From JBHGBM01 sp041946965 (GTDB lineage: Bacteria > Acidobacteriota > Terriglobia > Bryobacterales > Bryobacteraceae): a stretch of 38,028 nt of DNA. The notes under the pieces are model-generated. The model had not been told where the DNA came from. It saw only the letters and a list, made by a program, of their open reading frames with translations, and made no database searches. Shown here one piece after another: positions 8,535 through 16,099 of the stretch. The stretch is from contig JBHGBM010000053.1 in NCBI GenBank assembly GCA_041946965.1, positions 1 through 38,028 on the forward strand, in the 5' to 3' direction. The translations under genes and the position numbers were made by a program. Within the stretch, counting starts at the first letter, position 1, and each line of letters opens with the position of its first letter.

Positions 8535-10631
8535 CTAGCGGCGAAGCGTGTAGGCGCCCGGAGCGGCGTCGAAGTACAGCGCGCCCGTCTCGCCCGAAAC
8601 CTCGACCGCCGGACGCACGATCCGCCCATCGCGCCATATCTGCCACGTGCCCTCGGCCAGGTCGGCCACCAGGCACTTCGCAGCGGTCTTCAGGGTGAAC
8701 GAGACGGAGGCCGCCCGCTGGCCCGAGCGCGCGAACCAGACCACGCGGTCGCCCACGCGGGCGCCGGCCAGACCCGGCGCCTGAAGGTAGGAGACCGGCG
8801 CCGGCCGGTCTTCGGTCATCTGCATGACATTGAGGAACAGGTCCTCAGCCGCGGGCCTGCGCGGCGAAATCTGCACGCGCCACGCCCCGGCTTCGTAATC
8901 GGCAGGCAACGGACGCTCGATGGGAAAATTCTCGCCGAATACCCAGAACTCCTTGCCGGGCGCGCCGACCTTCTCGATTTCGGAGTCCTCCGGCGTCAGG
9001 GTCTGGTTCACCAGCCGCGAAACCACCGTGGTGTTGCCGCTGACCTGAGGCTCTCCCATGCTGTGCAACAGCCAGTACTTGCGGAATTCCGGAGCGGCGG
9101 AAACCACGCGGTCGAACACGATCAGCGCCGCCGGTGTGCGCGCGCTCTCCAGATTCAGAAACGCGAACGAGCGCACCGCCTGCTTCACCTTCGGACCGTA
9201 GGCCGCCGTGATGTCGCTCTTCATGTACGACCATGCGTCGCTCACGGCGCGCCCGAGCACCTCGCCCGTCCTATAACCGTTGGCAGGGTTCAACAGATCT
9301 TCAATCGTCCGGGTTTCGCGCCAGTTGTTGCACAGCCGCTGGCCGCCGTCGTTGCGCAGATCGCCGCGCCCCCAGGTGAACTTCTCCGAGGGGTCGTAGA
9401 CCAGCAGCGTGTTATGCGCGATGGTGCGCTTGTGATAGTTGGAGTGGTGCGGGCTGCCATACCCCTGGTACACGCCCGAATCGATCGCCAGCGGCCCTTT
9501 CCAATAAATCTGGAACGCGCCAGCGTCGGGATGCTGGTGATTGACGAAGTTGTAAATGTTGGTCTTCATCTCCGCCACCACGCTGTTTGCGTCCCAGCCG
9601 GTGCGAGCCACTAGCCACCCGTACGGCTCGCCGAAGTAGCGCGAAAGCGGCAGTTCGGAGACCGGGCGCGGCTTCAGGTCCGGGTCGGCCCACAGGAACT
9701 CGAAGATCTTGCTCATGGGATCGATGCCGGGCGCCCTCAGGTAATCGGCCATCACGTAGGGGTCGCCGTAGTAGCTGGCGCACAGCAGCGAGCGCAGCTT
9801 GGGCTCCTTGCTCTGCCCGTCCCCTGACCGCAGAAGCTGCCCGTCGCCGCGCCGCATGTAGATCCAGTTGTAAGGCACGAACTGCTGCGAGGGGCTGTAC
9901 ACATTGCCCGCGCCCAGCCGGTCGAAGATCCACAGCGGGTACATCTCCGAGACGAAGCGCGTCTCGGCATACGACGATCCCTGGTGGAAGGCGTGCCCTG
10001 CGTACCAGTAGTTGCGCGCCGGCAGGTGCTGGCCGAAGAAGCGCGCCGCGGCCAGCCGGTACATCTCCGGGAACTCGTCGTAGAGGGCGATGCCCGCCGA
10101 AAGCATATCGCGCATGATCATCCATTCCGAGCCGTGGCCGGTCACCGAGCCGATCGCGCGCGGCGGATAGCCGCACTCCAACTGCCGCGCCAGCCGCAGC
10201 ATCTGCTCCTGGAACGCCCGCTTGTGTTCGGGCGTGAGCGCGGCGTAACACCAGTCGTAGGCAATGGCGCCGGTCACCAGCATGCGCCCGATGGGGCGCG
10301 TGATGTCCTGCTTCTTCAGGTCGAACTCGGCGCGCGTGATCAGTTCGAGCGCGGAAGCCAGGGTGCGGCGCGCCAGGTCCGCGTCGCGGCCGAGCAGGTA
10401 ACGCAGCGCGTCCACCTCCACGGAGATCTGTGCATTGGAGCGTGCCAGCCGTTGAAGGTCGTCCCAGGCGGGCTTCAGGGCCGTGGTGCGGCGTTCGAGG
10501 TCCGGCAGGTCGCGGGCGCGCAGGTAAAGCCGCGGGTGCTCCTTGGGCGGCTCCGGAACCCGCACGCCGCCGACGTCCATCCAGGCGGCATCGGGAACCC
10601 CCGCCGCCAGCAGAAAGGCGATGAAAAGCAT
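8535..10631 (-). CDS. secreted heparinase II/III-family polysaccharide lyase
   Basis: The 698-aa protein resembles heparinase II/III-type lyases, which cleave uronic-acid-containing polysaccharides by beta-elimination. An N-terminal signal peptide (MLFIAFLLAAGVPDA) points to export. An alpha-helical toroid region (about 40-320) includes GHGSEWMIMRDML. The signature heparinase II/III strand NHQHPDAGAFQIYW lies near residues 360-375, followed by SGVYQGYG and HHSNYHKRTIAHNTLLV. The rest is an anti-parallel beta domain. Start 10631 is decided by a strong Shine-Dalgarno, GGGAGG, 4 nt upstream; the open frame extends to 10739 but starts with an Arg-rich stretch. It sits between ssb and the GH2 gene, and the two carbohydrate genes probably act on the same polymer. 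The specific substrate (heparan-like, alginate-like, other) is not determinable here. Confidence 0.85.
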   Translation of the reverse strand: MLFIAFLLAAGVPDAAWMDVGGVRVPEPPKEHPRLYLRARDLPDLERRTTALKPAWDDLQRLARSNAQISVEVDALRYLLGRDADLARRTLASALELITRAEFDLKKQDITRPIGRMLVTGAIAYDWCYAALTPEHKRAFQEQMLRLARQLECGYPPRAIGSVTGHGSEWMIMRDMLSAGIALYDEFPEMYRLAAARFFGQHLPARNYWYAGHAFHQGSSYAETRFVSEMYPLWIFDRLGAGNVYSPSQQFVPYNWIYMRRGDGQLLRSGDGQSKEPKLRSLLCASYYGDPYVMADYLRAPGIDPMSKIFEFLWADPDLKPRPVSELPLSRYFGEPYGWLVARTGWDANSVVAEMKTNIYNFVNHQHPDAGAFQIYWKGPLAIDSGVYQGYGSPHHSNYHKRTIAHNTLLVYDPSEKFTWGRGDLRNDGGQRLCNNWRETRTIEDLLNPANGYRTGEVLGRAVSDAWSYMKSDITAAYGPKVKQAVRSFAFLNLESARTPAALIVFDRVVSAAPEFRKYWLLHSMGEPQVSGNTTVVSRLVNQTLTPEDSEIEKVGAPGKEFWVFGENFPIERPLPADYEAGAWRVQISPRRPAAEDLFLNVMQMTEDRPAPVSYLQAPGLAGARVGDRVVWFARSGQRAASVSFTLKTAAKCLVADLAEGTWQIWRDGRIVRPAVEVSGETGALYFDAAPGAYTLRR

Positions 10632-10742
10632 GCTACCTCCCACGCATCGTGAGTGCGTACCGCCCGCGAGCGCGATCAGCAGGCCGCCAATCCGCACCCA
10701 TACCCGCCTGCGGCGGGTGTGTCGCCGGCGGCCGCTCATGGG

Positions 10743-11219
10743 CTAGAAAGGAACGTCGTCGTCCGTGATGCCCTGGTTGATCTGGTCGTCCGCGGGGGGC
10801 GCCGGAGCCGGAGCGGGCGCCGGGCGGGCGCCGCGCGGCATGGAAACCGGCTGGGCCTGCTGGTTGAAATCGCCGCCGCCTTCCCGGCCGCCGCTCAGCA
10901 GGATGATCTCCTCGCAAACCACTTCGGTGAAGAACTGTTTGCGGCCGTCCTTATCGTCGTAGCTGCGGGTCTGGAGCCGCCCTTCCACGTACACCTGCTT
11001 GCCTTTCAGCAGGTAGTTGGCGACGTTCTCGGCCTTCCACAGAACGATGTTGTGCCAGTCGGTTTCGTCCTTCCATTCCCCGGTCTGCTGGTCCTTCGTC
11101 CGGCGGTTCGTAGCCAGGGTGAAGGTGGTGCGGGCGGTGCCGCTGGGAGTGAACTTGGTTTCGGCATCCTTGCCCAGGTGGCCGATCAGGATCACTTTGT
11201 TGACGCTGCGCGATGCCAT
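10743..11219 (-). CDS. ssb: single-stranded DNA-binding protein SSB
   Basis: SSB coats single-stranded DNA in replication, repair and recombination and recruits partners through its acidic tail. The 158-aa protein starts SVNKVILIGHLGKDAE, followed by the OB-fold (about residues 5-110) with DWHNIVLW and YLLKGKQVYVEGRLQTRSY. A Gly/Gln/Pro-rich linker follows, including an alternating Pro-Ala stretch. It ends in DDDVPF, the canonical partner-binding tip. The length is slightly under the E. coli protein. It is the first gene of the run leading to rsmI. A TGATACAGT extended -10 lies 12 nt before the ATG with no Shine-Dalgarno. Confidence 0.97.
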   Translation of the reverse strand: MASRSVNKVILIGHLGKDAETKFTPSGTARTTFTLATNRRTKDQQTGEWKDETDWHNIVLWKAENVANYLLKGKQVYVEGRLQTRSYDDKDGRKQFFTEVVCEEIILLSGGREGGGDFNQQAQPVSMPRGARPAPAPAPAPPADDQINQGITDDDVPF

Positions 11220-11231
11220 AATTACCAGTCA

Positions 11232-11240
11232 ACTGTATCA
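11232..11240 (-). promoter_or_regulatory. extended -10 promoter of ssb
   Basis: On the minus strand TGATACAGT (TGn plus TACAGT) ends 12 nt before the ssb ATG. The expected transcript leader is about 5-6 nt and lacks a Shine-Dalgarno. It overlaps the stop codon of the upstream TPR gene (11238-11240). Confidence 0.5.
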
Positions 11241-12446
11241 CAATCGGGCCTGGCAGGCCTGAAGCAACCGGCGGGCCTCGTCCTTGGGCGCGAGCGGGGA
11301 TGCGGCGGGGAGCGCCTGCTCCAGGTTGGCGGCGGACGCCTGGCACGCTCCGCCGGCCACTGCGGCCGTGTAGCGCCACGCGGTGAGGTCCGGGACCAGC
11401 GGACCGGCGCCGTTGTTCAGCGCCGCGACGAACTCGTCTTCGGCCTGTGAATAGGACTTCCGCAGGAACAGCCACACACCGCGATAGTAGTGCGCCTGCG
11501 CGTTGGCCTGCGGCCGGTCGGGGTGGGCGAAGGCTAACCGGGAGGCAAGCTGATAGTCGGCGAGCGCCGCTTCGGCCTGTCCCAGGGCCTCGCGCGCGCG
11601 GCCGCGCAGAAACAGCGCCCCGGCATTTCCCGGATCCGCTTTGATAGCGGCCCCGGCATCGGCCGCCGCCGCCTCGTATTCACCGGCGAGGTACCCGGCG
11701 CCGGCCAGTTGAAACACGGCCGCGGGAAGATCCGGTTTGGGACCAAGCAGGGCGGCCATGCCCGCCTGGGGATGGCGCTCGTCGTTCCGCCACGTCTCCA
11801 CGGCCTTCCGCAGCAGCCCGGCCGCCTGGCTGTAGCGCTTCTCCTGCAACGCCTGGAGGCCCGCCGTCCACCAGCGCCATGCCGATTGCGAAAAGGCGGC
11901 AAAATAGCGGCCCGCGGTGTTCAGTTCGCCGCGCTCGAGTGCCAGCCAGCCCGCCCACAACCGGCCGGTATCCACCAGTTCGCGGCACCGTGAGGGCGTC
12001 ATCAGGTTCGAAAGGCACACGGCGCCCGTGTCGGCCCGCTCCAGTCCGGCCCGGATCCCTGAAAGCTCCTCGGCGGACGCGCTCCCGGAGCGCAGGCGCG
12101 CGATCGAGGAAAGCGCCAGCAGCCCCGCGGAAACGGGCTCTGGTGAGCGGTAGTCCCACTCCGCCAGAGCGCGCGCGAAATCGTGCGCCGCCGCGCGGTT
12201 CTCTCCGTTCAGCAGCTCGCAGTAGCCCTTGCGGAAGTGAATGAGCGGCGCCTCGGGCGGCCTGGCGACAGGAAGAACCGCCGCCTGCGTCTGCACGCAT
12301 CGCATCAGGTCGGGGGTGGCCGGGACGGCGGCCGCCTCCACCTTGTGGAAGTCCGTTTGAGCGCGTAGCGCCAACGCCAGCACGGCTTCGTCCGCCGCGT
12401 GCGCCGCCAGGGCAAATGCCAATATCAACGGTGCGTATCTGTACAC
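11238..12446 (-). CDS. secreted TPR-repeat protein of unknown function
   Basis: I do not recognise a specific family. The 402-aa product begins with a signal peptide (MYRYAPLILAFALAAHAAD) and is mostly Ala/Leu-rich helices with tetratricopeptide-type spacing. Repeats are visible around residues 165-190 (AGWLALERGELNTAGRYF), 190-215, 240-300 (AGYLAGEYEAAAADAGAAI, then GRAREALGQAEAALADYQ) and 310-340 (YRGVWLFLRKSYSQAEDEF). Cys pairs (for example CVQTQ, CREL, GGACQA) could form disulfides in the periplasm. The start is GTG at 12446, with a possible -10 (CATAGT, 12460-12455) 8 nt away. The gene diverges from bacterioferritin across a 47-nt gap and ends 18 nt before ssb. A scaffold or envelope-assembly role is only a guess. 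Confidence 0.75.
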   Translation of the reverse strand: MYRYAPLILAFALAAHAADEAVLALALRAQTDFHKVEAAAVPATPDLMRCVQTQAAVLPVARPPEAPLIHFRKGYCELLNGENRAAAHDFARALAEWDYRSPEPVSAGLLALSSIARLRSGSASAEELSGIRAGLERADTGAVCLSNLMTPSRCRELVDTGRLWAGWLALERGELNTAGRYFAAFSQSAWRWWTAGLQALQEKRYSQAAGLLRKAVETWRNDERHPQAGMAALLGPKPDLPAAVFQLAGAGYLAGEYEAAAADAGAAIKADPGNAGALFLRGRAREALGQAEAALADYQLASRLAFAHPDRPQANAQAHYYRGVWLFLRKSYSQAEDEFVAALNNGAGPLVPDLTAWRYTAAVAGGACQASAANLEQALPAASPLAPKDEARRLLQACQARL

Positions 12447-12475
12447 TGGAGACTACTATGCAACCAGGTTGCCAC

Positions 12476-12484
12476 TGCTAGAAT
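12476..12484 (+). promoter_or_regulatory. extended -10 promoter of bacterioferritin
   Basis: TGCTAGAAT (TGn plus TAGAAT) ends 9 nt before ATG 12494. No -35 match at the usual spacing and no Shine-Dalgarno are seen, so the mRNA is likely leaderless or nearly so. No Fur-box-like palindrome is apparent in the 47-nt gap. Confidence 0.55.
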
Positions 12485-12493
12485 CAAAAGCGT

Positions 12494-12970
12494 ATGCGCG
12501 GCAACGACCAAGTTCTGAATTTCCTCAACGAATGCCTCAAGGCTGAGCTAACCGCTATCAACCAGTATTTTTTGCACTCCAAGATGTGCGAGAACTGGGG
12601 CTACCAGCGCATGGCCGCCCTCAATCGCAAGGAGTCCATCGAAGAGATGGGCCATGCGGATAAGCTCGTCGAACGCATCCTCTTCCTGGAGGGAACGCCG
12701 AACATGAGCGAGCTCTTTCCGATCCGCGTGGGCGTCAACGTCCGCGCCCAGATCGAGAACGACCTGGCGCTGGAACTGGACGCCGTTCCGCGCCTGAAGG
12801 CGGCCATACAGGCTTGCCTTGAGGTGCAGGACCATGGCTCCCGGGACCTCTTCGAGCAGATTTTGGCCGACGAGGAGCACCACATCGACTTCCTCGAGGG
12901 CCAGTTGCACGTCATAGGCGAGGTCGGCATCGAGCGGTACCTCACGCAGTGGATCCACAAGGAAGGCTGA
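12494..12970 (+). CDS. bfr: bacterioferritin
   Basis: Bacterioferritin oxidises Fe(II) and stores iron in a haem-bridged 24-mer. At 158 aa the protein has the full family length. The dinuclear ferroxidase ligands fall exactly at canonical positions: Glu18, Glu51, His54, Glu94, Glu127 and His130, with Tyr25 nearby. Met52, the axial haem ligand that separates bacterioferritins from other ferritins, is present (EEMGHAD). It is a lone gene, divergent from the TPR gene and 3 nt from the convergent LolA-like gene. No bacterioferritin-associated ferredoxin is seen next to it. Its role is iron storage and peroxide protection in the cytoplasm. Confidence 0.97.
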   Translation: MRGNDQVLNFLNECLKAELTAINQYFLHSKMCENWGYQRMAALNRKESIEEMGHADKLVERILFLEGTPNMSELFPIRVGVNVRAQIENDLALELDAVPRLKAAIQACLEVQDHGSRDLFEQILADEEHHIDFLEGQLHVIGEVGIERYLTQWIHKEG

Positions 12971-12973
12971 CGC

Positions 12974-13735
12974 CTACGGCTTCTTCTTTTCCCCGGCGGG
13001 CTTCCCTTCCTCTACCACGTCGCCAAACTGAATCGTGGAGCGGCCCTCGAAGCGTTTGTAATCGTCGTAGCGGACGGTCATCTTGATCTTCTGAGGGCCG
13101 GTCTGGAAATGCAGCGTGTCATTGGCCGTGGTATACACCGGGAACCAGTACTTGCCGTCGATCTGCTGGCGGTAGGTCTCAAACTTCGGAAACTGGTTGT
13201 CGGAGCCCTTCTTCAGCAGACCTACGCCCTTGCCGTAGGTCTTCACGATCTGCAAGTCGCGGTCGTCCACCCAGATCTGGCCTTCAAAGTACCGCTTGCC
13301 CTGCACCATCTTCTTCGGCTTGACGGCGAAGACGTAGCAGGGGATCTCGTCGGCGTTCTGTTTGCCCAGGTAACGGATGTCGTATTCCGGGATCTGCGCC
13401 GTAGTCAGCACGAAGGGCTGCACGTTTCGCAGGTCCTGCTCGTCTTCCGGCGTCAATTGCAGGTTGCGCAGCGTGGAGACGGGCGCCCGCACCACCTTTT
13501 CCGTCCGCTTGCCTTCGGGTGAGAAAATCACGTCCTCGACGATCTCGTAGCGCCCGCGCGGCTGGCCGCCGTCGTCCAACTCCTGGATGCGCACCGTCTG
13601 GCGGTAGGTATAGTTTTCGCGCGCCCGGGCGAAGTCCGCCTCCTTGGCCGCGAACTTCTGTACGATCTCGTCGGGATTGACATTATCGGCCGCCACCGCC
13701 AGCGGCGCCAGGGCGAACAGCAGGAAACTACGCAT
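12974..13735 (-). CDS. secreted LolA-like protein, function unknown
   Basis: The 253-aa protein starts with a signal peptide (MRSFLLFALAPLAVAADN) and then beta-rich sequence typical of the LolA/outer-membrane lipoprotein-sorting fold. Examples are ENYTYRQTVRIQEL, GRYEIVEDVIFSP and YFEGQIWVDDRDLQIVKTYG. The 'interpret a coefficient on a measured property' strands resemble the many acidobacterial exported proteins of this fold, whose ligands are unknown. A Lys-rich tail ends it. A good Shine-Dalgarno (GGAGAGGGAAG) precedes the ATG. It follows the acyl-CoA dehydrogenase gene by 26 nt, so it is probably the last gene of the permease operon. It should not be taken as LolA itself: no lipoprotein-sorting partners are nearby. 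Confidence 0.7.
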   Translation of the reverse strand: MRSFLLFALAPLAVAADNVNPDEIVQKFAAKEADFARARENYTYRQTVRIQELDDGGQPRGRYEIVEDVIFSPEGKRTEKVVRAPVSTLRNLQLTPEDEQDLRNVQPFVLTTAQIPEYDIRYLGKQNADEIPCYVFAVKPKKMVQGKRYFEGQIWVDDRDLQIVKTYGKGVGLLKKGSDNQFPKFETYRQQIDGKYWFPVYTTANDTLHFQTGPQKIKMTVRYDDYKRFEGRSTIQFGDVVEEGKPAGEKKKP

Positions 13736-13761
13736 ACTTCCCTCTCCTGATTATGACGCGA

Positions 13762-14931
13762 TTACCGCCCGGCCAGTTTCTTGGCGATGGTGAGCAGTTG
13801 CATATTGCTGGTGCCTTCGTAGATCCGGCCGATCTTCACGTCGCGGTAAAGCTTCTCGACGGGGTATTCCCTGGTGATCCCCACGCCACCGAAGATTTCG
13901 ATCGCCTTGGAGGCCGCTTTTTCGGCGATTTCCGAGGCGTAATACTTGGCCATGGCCGCCTCGGTGACGAAAGGCATGCCGGCATCGCGTAACCGGGCGG
14001 CGTTGTAGACCAGCAGGCGCGCCGCCTCCAGTTCGGTGGCCATCACGGCCAGATCGCGCTGCACCATCTGGAACTCCACGATGGGCTTTCCGAACTGCCG
14101 CCGCTCGCGGGCATAAGCCGCCGCGTGCTCCACCGCCGCCCGCGCAATGCCGATCATTTGCGCTCCGATGGCGATGCGGCCTTCATTCAGCGTTTCAATT
14201 GCGATCTTGTAGCCTTTACCCACCTCGCCGAGCACGTTCTCCCGCGGCACCCGGCAGTTCTCCAGGATCAGCTCGCAGGTGGAAGATGCGCGGATGCCCA
14301 GCTTATTCTCCTTCTTGCCCACCTCGAAGCCGGGGAAATCGCGCTCCACCAGGAACGCCGTCACGCCGCGGTAGCCCGCCTCCGGGTTGGCGTTGGCGAA
14401 CAGCAGAAACAGGCCGGCTTCGTACGCGTTGGTGATCCACAGCTTGCGCCCGGTGAGGAGGAAAGCGCCATCCCGCTCCGCCGCGCGCGTGGTCATGGCG
14501 AAGGCGTCGGAGCCCGAGCCCGCCTCCGAAAGCGCGTAGGCGCCCACCGTGCCGGCGGCCAGGCGCGGCAGATACTTCCGCTTCTGCTCCGGCGCGGCCC
14601 AGCGCAGCATGGCGTTGTTCACCAGCGTGTTCTGCACGTCCACGATGACGCCGGCCGAAGGGTCCACCGCCGAAAGCTCCTCCACCGCCAGCACGCATTG
14701 GAAAAAACTGCCCGCCTGCCCGCCGTATTCTTCAGGCACTTCGATCCCCATCAGACCCAGCTCGAAAAACTGCGTGATGAGGTCCTGGCGGAACAGCCCG
14801 GCTTCGTCCATCTCGCGCACGTGCGGCGCGATCCGTTCGCGCGCGAACTGCCGCACCGTGGCCTGGAAGAACCGCTCCTCTTCGCTGAGCGCCGTGAGCG
14901 GGCGCGGGGTTTCACTCGGCTGCGCTTGCAT
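13762..14931 (-). CDS. acyl-CoA dehydrogenase
   Basis: This FAD flavoenzyme (389 aa) removes hydrogens from the alpha-beta carbons of an acyl-CoA and passes electrons to electron-transfer flavoprotein. All three family regions are present: the N-terminal helical domain with MGIEVPEEYGG, the middle beta domain with ALSEAGSGSDAFAMTTRA and KLWITNA, and the C-terminal helical domain with ARERRQFGKPI. The catalytic Glu lies in the RIYEGTSNMQL motif near the end. This layout fits short-chain or branched-chain acyl-CoA dehydrogenases. It follows alanine dehydrogenase by 9 nt, with a GGAG 4 nt before the ATG, so the two are likely coupled. In this context a branched-chain or other amino-acid-derived acyl-CoA is plausible but unproven. 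Confidence 0.95.
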   Translation of the reverse strand: MQAQPSETPRPLTALSEEERFFQATVRQFARERIAPHVREMDEAGLFRQDLITQFFELGLMGIEVPEEYGGQAGSFFQCVLAVEELSAVDPSAGVIVDVQNTLVNNAMLRWAAPEQKRKYLPRLAAGTVGAYALSEAGSGSDAFAMTTRAAERDGAFLLTGRKLWITNAYEAGLFLLFANANPEAGYRGVTAFLVERDFPGFEVGKKENKLGIRASSTCELILENCRVPRENVLGEVGKGYKIAIETLNEGRIAIGAQMIGIARAAVEHAAAYARERRQFGKPIVEFQMVQRDLAVMATELEAARLLVYNAARLRDAGMPFVTEAAMAKYYASEIAEKAASKAIEIFGGVGITREYPVEKLYRDVKIGRIYEGTSNMQLLTIAKKLAGR

Positions 14932-14940
14932 GCACTCCGA

Positions 14941-16053
14941 TTATGCCACCCGCGCCAGCGATTTCCACTCGCGGCCCTGGCTCCGGGCCACGCCTTCGTG
15001 CGTTACATACCCCTGATACGTATTCACTCCCGCGCTGAGCCCGGGATGCTGGTCGCAGGCGCGCTCCAGGCCTTTGTTCGCCAGTTCCAGCAGGTACGGG
15101 AAGGTGGCGTTGGTGAGCGCGAAGGTGGAGGTGTGGGGCACCGCCGCGGGCATGTTGGAGACGCAGTAGTGCAGCACGCCGTCCACGGTGTAGACGGGTT
15201 TGGTGTGGGTGGTCGGGTGCGACGTTTCGAAACAGCCGCCCTGGTCGATGGCCACGTCCACCACCACCGCGCCGCGCTTCATCGTGGCAATCATTTCGCG
15301 CCGCACCAGCTTGGGCGCCGATGCGCCGGGGATCAGCACCGCGCCGATCGCCAGGTCCGCCGTCCGCAGCGCTTCCCCGATGGTCCAGACGTTGGAGGCC
15401 AGCGTGACCGCCGTGCCGTTGAAAATATCGTCCAGTTCCCTCAGACGGTTCAGGTTCTTGTCGACGATGGTGACGTGCGCCCCCATACCGAGCGCCACCT
15501 TCACCGCATTCGTCCCCACCACGCCGCCGCCCAGCACAACCACGTTGGCTGGCGCCACGCCGGGCACGCCGCCCAGCAGCACGCCGCGGCCGCCGTGGGG
15601 CGCCTCCAGGTATTGCGCCCCCACCTGCACGGACATGCGCCCGGCTACCTCGCTCATCGGCGTGAGCAGGGGCAGGGAACCGTCCGGCTCCACGATGGTC
15701 TCATACGCCACGCCGCTCACCCGCGAGGCCAGCAGTTTCTCCGTCAACTCCGGCAGCGGCGCCAGGTGCAGATAGGTGAACAGGATCAGCCCGGGCCGGA
15801 AATAGTTGTATTCGGCCGGCTGCGGCTCCTTCACCTTGGCGACCAGATCGGCCTTGCGCCAAACCTCCGCGGCGGACTCGGCGATGGCCGCGCCCGCCTG
15901 CATATACTCGCGGTCCGTGATGGCGCTGCCCGCGCCCGCGCGGGTCTCGACCAGAATTTCGTGACCGGCCTCCCGCAGCGCGGTCACTCCGCTCGGCACC
16001 AGGGCGACCCGCGTCTCGTGGTCTTTGATTTCCCGGGGAACACCGATAATCAT
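14941..16053 (-). CDS. ald: alanine dehydrogenase
   Basis: Ald interconverts L-alanine and pyruvate plus ammonia with NAD. The 370-aa protein begins MIIGVPREIKDHETRVAL and carries the substrate-site region QAGAAI and VAKVKEPQ. The Rossmann nucleotide-binding stretch is NVVVLGGGVVGTNA (about 168-181). It is followed by a catalytic-domain segment DVAIDQGGCFETS and HYCVSNMPAAVPHTST, all characteristic of alanine dehydrogenase rather than transhydrogenase. Start 16053 is fixed by a strong Shine-Dalgarno (GGAGGAAC) about 8 nt before the ATG; the frame is open to 16086. It lies 46 nt after the D-aminoacylase-type gene. It would turn liberated alanine into pyruvate and a nitrogen source. Confidence 0.97.
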   Translation of the reverse strand: MIIGVPREIKDHETRVALVPSGVTALREAGHEILVETRAGAGSAITDREYMQAGAAIAESAAEVWRKADLVAKVKEPQPAEYNYFRPGLILFTYLHLAPLPELTEKLLASRVSGVAYETIVEPDGSLPLLTPMSEVAGRMSVQVGAQYLEAPHGGRGVLLGGVPGVAPANVVVLGGGVVGTNAVKVALGMGAHVTIVDKNLNRLRELDDIFNGTAVTLASNVWTIGEALRTADLAIGAVLIPGASAPKLVRREMIATMKRGAVVVDVAIDQGGCFETSHPTTHTKPVYTVDGVLHYCVSNMPAAVPHTSTFALTNATFPYLLELANKGLERACDQHPGLSAGVNTYQGYVTHEGVARSQGREWKSLARVA

Positions 16054-16099
16054 TGCCAGGTTCCTCCGGAAACAGCATAGCACCACCGGAAGAAGGTGG

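Noticed and set aside
10632..10739. Upstream start for the polysaccharide lyase at 10739
   Set aside because: The Arg-rich extension has no Shine-Dalgarno and would hide the signal peptide; GGGAGG precedes 10631.
14125..16080. 651-codon plus-strand open frame
   Set aside because: Antisense shadow of the alanine dehydrogenase and acyl-CoA dehydrogenase genes.
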